Shown piece by piece: positions 7,122 to 15,564 of a DNA stretch of 17,768 nucleotides. Source of the DNA: JACQXM01 sp964569425 (GTDB taxonomy: Bacteria > Planctomycetota > Phycisphaerae > UBA1845); contig CAZMVD010000083.1 of the NCBI GenBank assembly GCA_964569425.1, positions 1 to 17,768 on the forward strand. Reading direction: 5' to 3'. The stretch's first letter is position 1; each line of letters starts with the position of its first letter. The translations under genes and the position numbers were made by a program. Under the pieces are notes generated by a model. The model saw only the letters and a program-made list of their open reading frames with translations, was not told the origin of the DNA and made no database searches.

Positions 7122-10100
7122 ATGTTTCTGAAACGCGTAACGGTTTCCGGTTTCAAGAGCTTCTGCGACCGCGTCGACTTCGACTTCGGCCCGGGGGTGA
7201 CGTGTATCGTCGGCCCCAACGGCTGCGGGAAGAGCAACGTCGTCGATTCGTTCAAATGGGTTCTGGGCGAGCAGTCGGCCCGGTCCCTGCGCGGCCGGCA
7301 GATGCTCGACATGATCTTCAACGGATCAAGCACGCGAAAGAGCAGCGGCGTAGCGCAGGTCGATCTGGTTTTCGACAACGCCGACCGGGCGCTGCCGCTC
7401 GATCTGGAGGAAGTCACCGTTACCCGCAAGCTCTATCGCTCGGGGGAGAGCGAGTACCTGCTCAACCAGCAGATCGCCCGGCTCAAGGATGTTCGCGAGC
7501 TGTTTCTCGACACCGGCGTGGGGGTGGATGCCTATTCGGTGATCGAGCAGGGCAAAGTGGACAGCCTCCTGCAAAGCAGTCCGCAGGATCGCCGGATCAT
7601 TTTCGATGAAGCCGCCGGCATCAGTCGCTACAAGGCGCGGCGCAAGGAGGCGGAACGAAAGCTCGAACGCACCCAGCAGAATCTGCTCCGCGTGGCCGAC
7701 ATCATCGAGGAACTGGAAAAGCGGCTGCGCAGCGTCAAGCTCCAGGCGGGCAAGGCGCGCAATTATCGCGAATACGAGGCGCGGCTCAATGAATTGCGTT
7801 CGAGCTTCGCCATGGCCGAGTACCATCGCTTCTCGCAGGATATTGACCAACTCACCCGAGAGGTACAACTTCGGCTCGACGAGGCGACCGCCCTGCGCAC
7901 CGAGATCGACCGCCAGGAAACAGAGGGCGTGCAGATTACGGTGCGGTTGGACCGGCTGGCCGAGGACATCGGTGCCACCGACCACAGGCTGGTTCAGACC
8001 ACTTCCGATCACGCGGCTCAGCAGGAGCGCATCGCCGGTGCCGAGCGGCGTCGCGAGGAGCAACGGGCACAGATCGAGCGCGTGCGTGAGCGGTTGCAGG
8101 TAGACGCCCGTCGGCAGGACGACGCGTCGCGCGAATTGGAGCAGCTCCAATCCTCCGCGGAGGCGTTGCAACAGCAAACGCACGAATGGCATGCGCGCAT
8201 GACACGGCTGGGGGACGACGATGCGGCGTTGGCGCGGGAGCTGACCCAGGCACAGGCCATTCTGGAGGACGAAAAGGCCGGAATCATCGACCTGGTGCGG
8301 CGCAGCGCCCAGACGCATAACGAGATCATCCGGCTGAACACTCATCGCGAGTCGCTGGTCGAGCAGAAAGGCCGCTTGTCGGCGCGCGATGCGCAGATCA
8401 CTTCGGAACTGGTCGTTCAATTGGAGCACAAGGCTCAGTTCCAACGACGACTGAAAGACGTGGAATCGCTCATCGTCGAGCAGACCGACACGCTCAATGC
8501 CAAAAAGGCGGAGGCGATGCGCGTGTCCACCGTACGCCAGCAATTGGTGGACGAGCTCGCGATGACCAAAGAGCGTCGCAGCGCCATGGTGTCCCGTCGG
8601 GAGTTGCTCGCCGACCTCGATCGCCGCCTGGAAGGCGTGGGTGCCGGGGTGCGCCGCCTGTTGGAGGCCAGGCGCAACGATGCCGACGGCGCGACGTACG
8701 ACTGGGTGACCGGCCTGGTGGCGGATCTCTTCGAGGCTGACGTGGCCCACGCCCGAATCATCGAGGCCGCCCTCGGCGATTGGGATCAATTCCTGGTGGT
8801 GACGGACAGCCGGAAGCTGCGCGACGAAATGCAAACCATCGGCGAATTGCCCGGTCGCATCACGGCCATCTGCCAGGATCTCCTGCCGCCGCTGGTGAAC
8901 GATCGCGAATTCACGGAGCAGACCGGCGTGGTGGGACGGGCCCTGGATCTGGTGCGCTATCCGACGGAGCACGACGTGCTCGCCCGCCATCTGCTGGGCA
9001 AGACCGTAGTGGTTCAGACCCTGGAGGACGGGCTGCGATTGGCACGCGATGAGATCGCCGGGCACCGGTTTGTCACGCTGGCCGGGGAGGTGGTGGAGTC
9101 GGACGGGCGCATCTGCATCGGTCCGGCCGCATCGACCGCGGGTTTGATCTCGCGCAAGAGTGAATTGCACGACCTGGCCGCGCAGCTCGTTTCGATCGAC
9201 GTGCGCATTGAACAATTGACGGACCAGTTGAACCGCACACAGGCCGAGTTTGCCCACCTGGAAGGGGTTCAACAGGAATTACGCACGGCCATCTATGAAT
9301 CGAACACCGCGCGCGTGGAGGCGATGTCGGGGTTGCAGCGGGTGGAGGAAACACTGAATCGCCTCACCCAGGAACAGCCGCTGATCGCTCATGAGGCGAC
9401 GCTGCTGGAACATCAGATCAACGAGGTGCTGAGCAAGGCGGAGTCGGGCGGGCGTTCGCTGGAAGCGCTCGAGCGGGAAAACCAGGAACGCGAGCGCCTT
9501 GTCCTGGGGCACCAGGAGAGAATCGACGGGGTCGTGGCCGCGCGGCGCACCGTGCAGGAGCAACTGACCGAAGCGCGGGTGGCGACCGGGCAGTTGGCGG
9601 AGAAACGCACCGCGGCCGCCGAACGGATCGGCGCCGTTCGCCGCACGTTGCGCGAACTGGATGAATCCGTGAAGGGGGCGGAGCACGACATACAGCAATG
9701 CCAGGATCGTATCGTGCAGGCGGAGGAGGCCATCGCGGCCGGACTCGAGCAGGTCAGGCACCTGGCGGCCGTTATGGAAGAACTGGAAAAGACCGCCGCC
9801 GCCTTGCGCACGGAGCGGGATGCACTGCGCCTGGATATGGACGCCCGGCAGCATGCGGTGAAGGCGTCGCGCGCCCAACTGGAACGGGTAGAGGCGGAGC
9901 AGCACGAACGCCAGATGTCGCTCGCGCAGACCCATGTGCGTCGTGACGAATTGACCAACCGGGTGCGCGAGGAGATGTCCATCGACCTGGCCGAACGCTA
10001 CGGTGCATACGAGTACGAGGAGCAGGACTGGGCATTGGTGGAGACGGAGATCGCCGAACTTCGTGCCAAGATGGACCGGCTGGGCAACGTCAATCTGGAT

Positions 10101-10688
10101 GCGATTGCAGAGCTGGAAGAGCTGGAGCAGCGCCATGGGTTTCTGACCGGCCAGCGCGACGACCTGGCCGATTCCCAACGGCAGCTCGAGCAGTTGATCG
10201 GGCGGCTGAACGATGAATCCCGTGACCGCTTTCAGGAGACGTTCGATCAGATTCGCGAACACTTTCGCGGCCTGTTTCGCAAGCTGTTCGGCGGGGGGCG
10301 TGCCGACATTATCCTGGAGGACACCGCCAACGTGCTCGAATCGGGCATTGAGATTGTCGCCCAGCCACCCGGAAAAGAGTTGCAGGTGATTTCGCTCATG
10401 TCCGGCGGCGAGAAGTCGATGACCGCAATTGCGCTGCTCATGAGTATTTTCAAGGCACGGCCGGCGCCTTTTGCCATCATGGACGAAGTGGATGCCGCGC
10501 TCGACGAAGCGAACAACGAACGGTTCAATCGCATCATTCGCGAGTTCGTCAGTGAATCCCAGTTCATCATCATCACCCACTCGCGTTGGACCATGAACAT
10601 CGCCGATCGGCTGTACGGCATCACCATGCAGGAACCCGGCGTGTCCACGCGGGTCAGCGTGCAGCTCAACGAAGCGAACGTGGCGTAG
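7122..10688 (+). CDS. smc: Chromosome segregation ATPase SMC
   Basis: 1188 residues, full family length. The N-terminal head begins MFLKRVTVSGFKSF and has Walker A GPNGCGKS (31-38). The first coiled coil runs from about 165 to 500. The hinge lies at about 520-680 (from YDWVTGLVADLFEA to ASTAGLISRKSEL), and the returning coiled coil extends to about 1010. The C-terminal head carries FRKLFGGGRADI, the ABC signature LMSGGEKSM (1092-1100) and Walker B with D-loop AIMDEVDAALDEAN, followed by ITHSRWTMNIADRLYG. SMC homodimers with ScpA and ScpB form condensin, which organises and helps segregate the nucleoid. scpA and scpB are not next to it here. SMSGGEKSMTAIALL-type signatures instead of LSGGERALTALALL, and HSRWTM instead of the common HNKRTM, are lineage variants, and the catalytic residues are kept. 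It is the only gene on its strand in this stretch. The next gene is convergent, 61 bases away. Confidence 0.97.
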   Translation: MFLKRVTVSGFKSFCDRVDFDFGPGVTCIVGPNGCGKSNVVDSFKWVLGEQSARSLRGRQMLDMIFNGSSTRKSSGVAQVDLVFDNADRALPLDLEEVTVTRKLYRSGESEYLLNQQIARLKDVRELFLDTGVGVDAYSVIEQGKVDSLLQSSPQDRRIIFDEAAGISRYKARRKEAERKLERTQQNLLRVADIIEELEKRLRSVKLQAGKARNYREYEARLNELRSSFAMAEYHRFSQDIDQLTREVQLRLDEATALRTEIDRQETEGVQITVRLDRLAEDIGATDHRLVQTTSDHAAQQERIAGAERRREEQRAQIERVRERLQVDARRQDDASRELEQLQSSAEALQQQTHEWHARMTRLGDDDAALARELTQAQAILEDEKAGIIDLVRRSAQTHNEIIRLNTHRESLVEQKGRLSARDAQITSELVVQLEHKAQFQRRLKDVESLIVEQTDTLNAKKAEAMRVSTVRQQLVDELAMTKERRSAMVSRRELLADLDRRLEGVGAGVRRLLEARRNDADGATYDWVTGLVADLFEADVAHARIIEAALGDWDQFLVVTDSRKLRDEMQTIGELPGRITAICQDLLPPLVNDREFTEQTGVVGRALDLVRYPTEHDVLARHLLGKTVVVQTLEDGLRLARDEIAGHRFVTLAGEVVESDGRICIGPAASTAGLISRKSELHDLAAQLVSIDVRIEQLTDQLNRTQAEFAHLEGVQQELRTAIYESNTARVEAMSGLQRVEETLNRLTQEQPLIAHEATLLEHQINEVLSKAESGGRSLEALERENQERERLVLGHQERIDGVVAARRTVQEQLTEARVATGQLAEKRTAAAERIGAVRRTLRELDESVKGAEHDIQQCQDRIVQAEEAIAAGLEQVRHLAAVMEELEKTAAALRTERDALRLDMDARQHAVKASRAQLERVEAEQHERQMSLAQTHVRRDELTNRVREEMSIDLAERYGAYEYEEQDWALVETEIAELRAKMDRLGNVNLDAIAELEELEQRHGFLTGQRDDLADSQRQLEQLIGRLNDESRDRFQETFDQIREHFRGLFRKLFGGGRADIILEDTANVLESGIEIVAQPPGKELQVISLMSGGEKSMTAIALLMSIFKARPAPFAIMDEVDAALDEANNERFNRIIREFVSESQFIIITHSRWTMNIADRLYGITMQEPGVSTRVSVQLNEANVA

Positions 10689-10749
10689 TCAGGGGATTCT
10701 GAAGGCTCAGGCGGCTGCGCTGGCGGGCCATTCGCAGGACCGCCCGGCG

Positions 10750-11715
10750 CTATCGGCTGAGCACATACTGTATCTCGCCGGGTTCATCTGCGGCGAAGAC
10801 GTCTGCGTCCGGACGGCAGAACGGTCTCAACAGTTCTTCAAACAGATCTACCCAATCGCGTTTGATCGATGCGCGCGTGTCGGCGGTCAGCGCCGATGTC
10901 ATGCGCACCAGCAGCGGGGCGATTGGACGCAGCCCGATGTCCCACAAATGAGCATGCGTTCGCGTAATAAAGGGGGTGGCCTCGACGATTCGCAGGCCGG
11001 CATGGTGGAAACGCCCCTCCCAGGTTTCGCGGTCGGCCAAGGTCGGCCAGCAATCCAGCCGTCCACGATCCAGAATGTCGAGCAAGCGATCGCCCAGAAT
11101 GGATTGGTATTTGCGAAGCGTATAGCGTCGAAGACTGTCGAGCTTGACTTGCAGGACGACCTGGCCGTCTGTAGTGACCACGCGGCGCAATTCGCTAAGG
11201 AAACCGTCTATGTTCCGGATCCAGTAAGCCGCGTTGCAATAAACGGTCCGCATGGAAGAGTCCGCCATCGGCAAGGGCTGGTTGTTGTCATGGCGGACCA
11301 GACGGCGATAGACAGCCAGGCGCTGGGCCTTCGCCAGCAATGCGGCTTTCCAGTCAAAGCCGAGGTCGAATCGGAGGTTGGAGTGCCTGTGAACTCCCGG
11401 CCGGTAGTCGGTTGGGCAGTGGTCGAACATGTCCGCGTTCGGTGCCGCTGCCGGTTCCCGGTTGACGCCGCCGAATACGTCGAATGCCGGATCGAGAGCG
11501 CCGCCGACATGCAGAAAGGTGAAAATCCCGTCGCCACAGCAGAGATCCACGCAGGGCGCGCGGAGCGCGACGCGATCCAGGGTCATACTGCGCAGCGTCA
11601 TCCACAGGGCGTTCTCGGGGCGCAACCAATAGGCTTGCAGAAAGCGCCGCAAGCGGTCCGTCCACGCCGGCGGTGCGTCTGGCACTGGTAGGGGCGCATT
11701 CAGTGTTGAGGGCAT
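10750..11715 (-). CDS. Class I SAM-dependent methyltransferase (Methyltransf_11-like), surface-glycan context
   Basis: 321 residues. SAM-binding motif I is VDLCCGDGIFTF (56-67). The later strand-and-loop element LPMADSSMRTVYCNAAYWIRN (148-168), followed by GFLSELRRVVTTDGQVVLQV, matches the LPFxDxSFDxVxxxxxLxH-ExxRVLKPGG pattern of Methyltransf_11 enzymes. About 80 residues separate the two, longer than usual. They include a segment (84-112) rich in Asp, His and Pro. The C-terminal 120 residues match no motif I know. The start ATG at 11715 sits inside the end of the polysaccharide deacetylase gene (16-base overlap), so the two are probably translated together. The open frame extends much further upstream, but that part is the deacetylase gene read in another frame. 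The likely substrate is a sugar or lipid-linked glycan, inferred from the partner gene only. Confidence 0.83.
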   Translation of the reverse strand: MPSTLNAPLPVPDAPPAWTDRLRRFLQAYWLRPENALWMTLRSMTLDRVALRAPCVDLCCGDGIFTFLHVGGALDPAFDVFGGVNREPAAAPNADMFDHCPTDYRPGVHRHSNLRFDLGFDWKAALLAKAQRLAVYRRLVRHDNNQPLPMADSSMRTVYCNAAYWIRNIDGFLSELRRVVTTDGQVVLQVKLDSLRRYTLRKYQSILGDRLLDILDRGRLDCWPTLADRETWEGRFHHAGLRIVEATPFITRTHAHLWDIGLRPIAPLLVRMTSALTADTRASIKRDWVDLFEELLRPFCRPDADVFAADEPGEIQYVLSR

Positions 11716-12752
11716 GGCGCGGCATTCTCTAGAAAAGTGTGAACGTGGATGGTGTCCACGCGGGGGAGGCAATCGACTCTCTCGTCGGATTGAATGACGC
11801 GCGGCTCGGTGGTAAACGCATGGGCGAAGCCCGCAGCGAGGCACGCCGCGCTCGCGTCTTGATCGAAACTGCCGAACGGGAACGAAAAGGGCCGAATGTC
11901 CGGCCCCAGCCCCTCGCGCAGCACGGCCGCTGCGGCTCGGGCGTCCTTGCGGCGCTGCGCAGGGGTCATTCTCAAGTAGGGCTCGTGAATGAATCCATGC
12001 CCGCCGATGGTGTGCCCGAGGGCATCCATCTCGCGGACATGATCCCAATGCAGATACCAGTCGCGCGCCCATCGGCGCGCTGAACCGACGTGCCGCTCAA
12101 ACAACTCGTCCAGCAAGGCATTGCGCACTTCGATCGGCAGAACCATGTGCATCAGATGTTTAAGGCCGGCACGCAATGGGGTCTCGTACGGGTACATGGA
12201 CTGGGCGGCGGCCTGTTGGCGTTCCGCCTGCCGGGCGGCGGATGGATCGTGATAGTGCCAGGCGTCGTACACTGCCCGCGCGAACCGCTCCTCACCCAGA
12301 TTGGAGAGCAGCACGTGAATGGCATGAGCGGCCAGCAGCCGGTGCTCGGCGAGCACCACCCCGGGTATGAAGAACACGCCGCGCAACCCGCGCTGTTCCA
12401 GCAGAGGGAGCACGACCTCTACATGGTCGATCAGCCCGTCGTCAAACGTGGTAAGGAAGGAACGCGACGGAATCGATCCGCGACCCTGGCGCCAGGAATA
12501 GAGCGTGGGCCAGTCGATGGGTTCGAAATGGGAGGAAAGTTCGTCGAGTTGCGCCGCGAAGGCGGCGGCGGAAAGACCGACCACGCCGCCAAACAGTGTC
12601 GGATCACGGTCGCGCACGTAGTGGTACATCACCGTCAGGCAATAGGGTTGCCCGGCATGGCAAGCGGCGGCGTACAGCGAAGGCGCGTGGCGTGGGGCGT
12701 GATCCGCTTTCTCTGTGGATGGGGCCAGGAAGCGATCGCCGCGCAAGTCCAT
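11700..12752 (-). CDS. Polysaccharide deacetylase (NodB-homology, CE4-like)
   Basis: 350 residues. The fold begins at LTVMYHYVRD (about 39-48). Motif 1 is TFDDG (102-106), with the catalytic-base and metal Asp pair. Motif 2 is GGHGFIHEPYL (250-260), supplying the two metal-binding His as H-x3-H (252 and 256). Motif 3 appears as RPFSFPFGSFD (287-297) in place of RxPYG. A segment DTIHVHTF lies near the end. About 140 residues between motifs 1 and 2, rich in His and Ala, form an insertion not seen in minimal NodB domains. Family members remove N- or O-acetyl groups from chitin-like, peptidoglycan or exopolysaccharide chains. There is no signal peptide or membrane segment, so it may act on cytoplasmic lipid-linked intermediates. 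The first 35 residues are not conserved-looking, the start lacks a good ribosome binding site, and a start downstream cannot be excluded. It lies 60 bases after rsmH and overlaps the methyltransferase gene that follows. Confidence 0.88.
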   Translation of the reverse strand: MDLRGDRFLAPSTEKADHAPRHAPSLYAAACHAGQPYCLTVMYHYVRDRDPTLFGGVVGLSAAAFAAQLDELSSHFEPIDWPTLYSWRQGRGSIPSRSFLTTFDDGLIDHVEVVLPLLEQRGLRGVFFIPGVVLAEHRLLAAHAIHVLLSNLGEERFARAVYDAWHYHDPSAARQAERQQAAAQSMYPYETPLRAGLKHLMHMVLPIEVRNALLDELFERHVGSARRWARDWYLHWDHVREMDALGHTIGGHGFIHEPYLRMTPAQRRKDARAAAAVLREGLGPDIRPFSFPFGSFDQDASAACLAAGFAHAFTTEPRVIQSDERVDCLPRVDTIHVHTFLENAAPCPQH

Positions 12753-12812
12753 GGAGAAAGATATCGGTCGGTCGGGCTGATTCCTGTATTCCGCCGCTGT
12801 TCAGCTCGCCCG

Positions 12813-14024
12813 TCAAACGGTTGCCCGCACCGCCCATTGGAATCGGGCCGACCGGCTGCGCGGGTTGCCGGCGACTTCCCGCGGTCCGGCGCGCAACGGT
12901 TCGTTCGAAACCGACACGTACAATCCCGATTCGCAACCATCCCTGAAAGAACGACTCACTCGCTCGTGTTCGCCGCTGTGGAAACTGAGGACGCCGATGC
13001 GCCCTCCCGGCCGCAAACCATAGGGTGCGGCGCGGAGAAACTGATCCAGTCCGTCGAGTTCATCGTTGACCAGAATTCGCAATGCCTGAAACGTGCGCGC
13101 CGCAGGATGAAGACGTCTGGGATGCGGACCGTCGGCGCCGCGCCAGTCACGCAGTGCGATGCCTTTGGCGTCGAAGATGAGGCGCACGAGTTGGTGGGTC
13201 CGACGAACCGGCGCACGGGTCCGGTGCTCGACAATAAGACGGGCAATGCCTTCGTGATCGGGCTCATCGCCCAACTCGGCGAGTGCCGCGGCGATCTGCG
13301 CAACGGACAGGGTCGCCAGCAGATCGGCCGCGGACCGGGGAAGGCGCGGGTCCATGCGCATATCCAGCGGCCCGTCGTGCTTGTACCCGAAACCGCGCGC
13401 CGGGTTGTCAATCTGCATACTGGAAACGCCGAGGTCGGCAAAGAGGATGTGACATCCGTCGAGGCGCTCGGCGCGCAACACTCGTCCCAACCCTGCGAAA
13501 TGGCTGTGGTACAAACTGATCCGTGGACCGGCCGGCTTGTGCTCCGCCGACGGCGCGGCGTCGAACAATCGCGTGAACGGCGTCGCCGCGTCTCTAGACG
13601 CTACGGGCTGACCGCTCTCTTCGACAGCGCGCTCGCGCAGCCCGAAAAGTTCCTTCAATCGTTGAGCGGCGCGGGCCAGTTCGGCGAGGTCGACGTCCAA
13701 TCCGACGAGGCGGCCGGTAGGGCCGACGAGTTTGAGAAACGCTGCCGCGTGGCCGCCATAGCCGACCGTGCCGTCGAGAATGACGTCTCCCGGTGACGGA
13801 CGCAGCACCTCCAGGACCTCATGAACCAGGATCGGCACATGAGTGCCCGCCGGTGTGCGACCCTGCGCCCGGACGTGCGCTTGGGTCTCCGGATAAGTGG
13901 CCGGGTCCAGTTCTTTGTATCGCTGGTCGAAGCGGCGCGGATGACGACCGGAATACCGCGGCCGGCGTCGCGGCCGAGCGACGGGGTCGGGTTGGTCCTC
14001 GGGCTGATGCTTCGATTCGGCCAT
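12813..14024 (-). CDS. rsmH: 16S rRNA (cytosine(1402)-N(4))-methyltransferase RsmH (MraW)
   Basis: 403 residues, against about 310 in most bacteria. RsmH methylates N4 of C1402 in the ribosomal P site. Visible family motifs are THVPILVHEVLEVL (61-74), DGTVGYGGH (84-92), the SAM-site Asp in GLDVD (108-112), ADLGVSSMQID (196-206) with RGFGYKHDGPLDMRMDP, LGDEPDHEGIARLIVEHR (251-268), HPAARTFQALRILVNDEL (306-323) and GGRIGVLSFHSGEHERV (340-356). The extra length comes from a basic N-terminal extension of about 60 residues and an insertion of roughly 25-30 residues at about 126-170. The FHSLED motif reads FHSGEH. An upstream TTG at 14048 would add eight residues. ATG at 14024 is preferred. Although rsmH commonly heads the division and cell-wall (dcw) cluster, no ftsL, ftsI or mur gene follows. 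A polysaccharide deacetylase gene comes next instead. Confidence 0.95.
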   Translation of the reverse strand: MAESKHQPEDQPDPVARPRRRPRYSGRHPRRFDQRYKELDPATYPETQAHVRAQGRTPAGTHVPILVHEVLEVLRPSPGDVILDGTVGYGGHAAAFLKLVGPTGRLVGLDVDLAELARAAQRLKELFGLRERAVEESGQPVASRDAATPFTRLFDAAPSAEHKPAGPRISLYHSHFAGLGRVLRAERLDGCHILFADLGVSSMQIDNPARGFGYKHDGPLDMRMDPRLPRSAADLLATLSVAQIAAALAELGDEPDHEGIARLIVEHRTRAPVRRTHQLVRLIFDAKGIALRDWRGADGPHPRRLHPAARTFQALRILVNDELDGLDQFLRAAPYGLRPGGRIGVLSFHSGEHERVSRSFRDGCESGLYVSVSNEPLRAGPREVAGNPRSRSARFQWAVRATV

Positions 14025-14078
14025 GGCGACGAGGATGGTAGTGCGCAACGGCGGACGGCAAAAGCGACAGGCGCCGGA

Positions 14079-15305
14079 TTACCGCTTGCGCAGAATGACG
14101 ACGGACTCGCGGGGCGCAACGTGGCCAATGTTCCCGAACTTCCGCGCTCCCGGCACCAGTTCACGGGCGACGCGGATATCCTGCACCGCAAACCCGACGG
14201 CCTGCGCCAGTTCCGCCAGGATGAGATCGGTTGGAATGTACACGTCGTCGATCCGCGCGCCGCCAATCACCAACCAACATGGGGTGCCACCGCCCAACAC
14301 CCGAAAACACTCCTGAACGACGCAGTGCAGGTCCTGGAAATACGCGCGAACGGTGTTGCCCGGGCACTGGGCGCGGCGTTGGGTCAGCGCATCGGCGATC
14401 TCGTCGACGTACGCCCTACAGTTCGGCGGCAGGTGGGCGGGAGCCGCCGCCTGATCTGACCGAATCGCCGCCGCGCGATCCTGATGACTGGCGCGGATTT
14501 GCCGGGACGCCAAGAGTTCCCGCCCGTCCCAAGGCCGGCATGCCATACTCAAGTCGGCCGGCGAATACCAATGGCGATAGACGGCTTCGTAGGGCGCGGC
14601 GATTCGCGTGTAGTCGTGGCGCGACAGGTAGGGCGGCGACGTAAGCAGCCCGCCCATGGACTCATCGGCGCACCAATCCAACGCGCGGGCATCACCTTCG
14701 ATGACGTTGACTTCAAGGTTCAGCGGTTGAGTCAGGTCTTCCCGCATCATCGCGGCGCATTCCGAAACCAGTTGATGCAGCGGGCGAGCGCCGCGATTGC
14801 GCACCCCGGAACTGGTGTACTGTCGGGCGACGGCGAGCATCAAAGCCGCGCGGTGAACCGGTTCGGTCAACCCATCCGCGGCCGCACGCCAGTCGTCCTC
14901 TTCTTCCAGCTTGGGCATCGGGGGAAAAGAGCGGGCGGATTTTGTTCGCGCCAGGAAGGCCAGCGAAGCCAACGCCTCAACGCCCATCGCAGGGATGCCA
15001 ACCCGTGCGCATTCCACCGCGCACGTCCCTGTGCCGGCAAACGGGTCCAGGATCGGTCGGCGAGCCTGAATTCGTGGTGCGGCGTTTTCCTTCAGAAAGG
15101 AACGAACCAGCGCCGGCGAGAACCCTTGCCGATATCGCAGCCAACGATGAAACGGCTCCCGCGCCGCGCCCTCGCCGGTGACTAACAAAGCCAGTCGAGG
15201 CTGTAGCTCAAGCCAATCACGCCAGCGGCGTTCCAGGCCGGCCCGCGCTTCGCTTGTCTCGGCATGGTATTTCCTTTGGTCGCGGTCGCCTCGTTTGCGT
15301 CCCAT
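14079..15305 (-). CDS. Orphan DNA methyltransferase, N4-cytosine/N6-adenine type (DPFAGTGT...TSPPY)
   Basis: 408 residues from the ATG at 15305. The SAM-binding motif is PILDPFAGTGTCAVECARVG (85-104) and the catalytic motif is TSPPYLSRHDY (222-232). A C-terminal strand region includes CFRVLGGGTPCWLVIGG and GNIGHVAPRESVVILRKR. SPPY is typical of amino-methyltransferases that modify cytosine N4 or adenine N6. With the SAM motif before the catalytic motif, the order is the non-beta one. The N-terminal 80 residues, including PFHRWLRYRQGFSPALVRSFL, probably help DNA binding or substrate recognition. A DNA target is inferred, and an RNA target is less likely but possible. No restriction endonuclease gene is adjacent, so it looks like an orphan or a regulatory methyltransferase. 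Alternative starts are ATG 15365 and GTG 15425, with no decisive ribosome binding site. rsmH follows 54 bases downstream on the same strand. Confidence 0.82.
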   Translation of the reverse strand: MGRKRGDRDQRKYHAETSEARAGLERRWRDWLELQPRLALLVTGEGAAREPFHRWLRYRQGFSPALVRSFLKENAAPRIQARRPILDPFAGTGTCAVECARVGIPAMGVEALASLAFLARTKSARSFPPMPKLEEEDDWRAAADGLTEPVHRAALMLAVARQYTSSGVRNRGARPLHQLVSECAAMMREDLTQPLNLEVNVIEGDARALDWCADESMGGLLTSPPYLSRHDYTRIAAPYEAVYRHWYSPADLSMACRPWDGRELLASRQIRASHQDRAAAIRSDQAAAPAHLPPNCRAYVDEIADALTQRRAQCPGNTVRAYFQDLHCVVQECFRVLGGGTPCWLVIGGARIDDVYIPTDLILAELAQAVGFAVQDIRVARELVPGARKFGNIGHVAPRESVVILRKR

Positions 15306-15549
15306 AGGAAGAATGTAACGCGCGGCGCTCTCGAAAACAGCCGGTGTGCTACCGCCCGGGTCCATGAATATTCCCAAGGCACGCGAAATACGGCCTTTCG
15401 AACCCAGGTCCGGACGGTTGGTCACAACTTCAGGAGTGCCTGTGATTCACCGATACGACTCTAGACGCGGAAGGGTGGACGTAACCCCCCATTGACTCAG
15501 GATGCTCCTGGTCAAGCCACGATCCGCAATTGTCGGACCCCCGAATTCC

Positions 15550-15556
15550 AAGGAGA
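15550..15556 (+). promoter_or_regulatory. Shine-Dalgarno AAGGAGA for the small cysteine protein
   Basis: AAGGAGA lies eight bases before ATG 15565 and is the strongest ribosome binding site in the window. It decides the start at 15565 against the in-frame ATG at 15502. Confidence 0.85.
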
Positions 15557-15564
15557 TTCCCCCC

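Noticed and set aside
7326..9272. 648-codon open frame on the - strand
   Set aside because: It is fully antisense to the smc coding sequence, whose family match is unambiguous. The translation shows no domain.
10689..10749. GC-rich imperfect inverted repeat between convergent smc and methyltransferase genes
   Set aside because: The stem has two central mismatches and no T tract on either side, so it was not called a terminator.
11716..12072. N-terminal extension of the methyltransferase frame
   Set aside because: The extra 119 residues are Arg/Pro-rich and overlap the deacetylase gene in another frame. The conserved part begins after ATG 11715.
12090..13796. 568-codon open frame on the + strand
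   Set aside because: It lies opposite rsmH and the deacetylase gene, both of which have clear family motifs. Its translation has no motif, so it is an antisense shadow in GC-rich DNA.
15502..15564. Upstream in-frame ATG that would extend the small protein by 21 residues
   Set aside because: It has no ribosome binding site, and the strong AAGGAGA would then lie inside the coding region. The start at 15565 is better.
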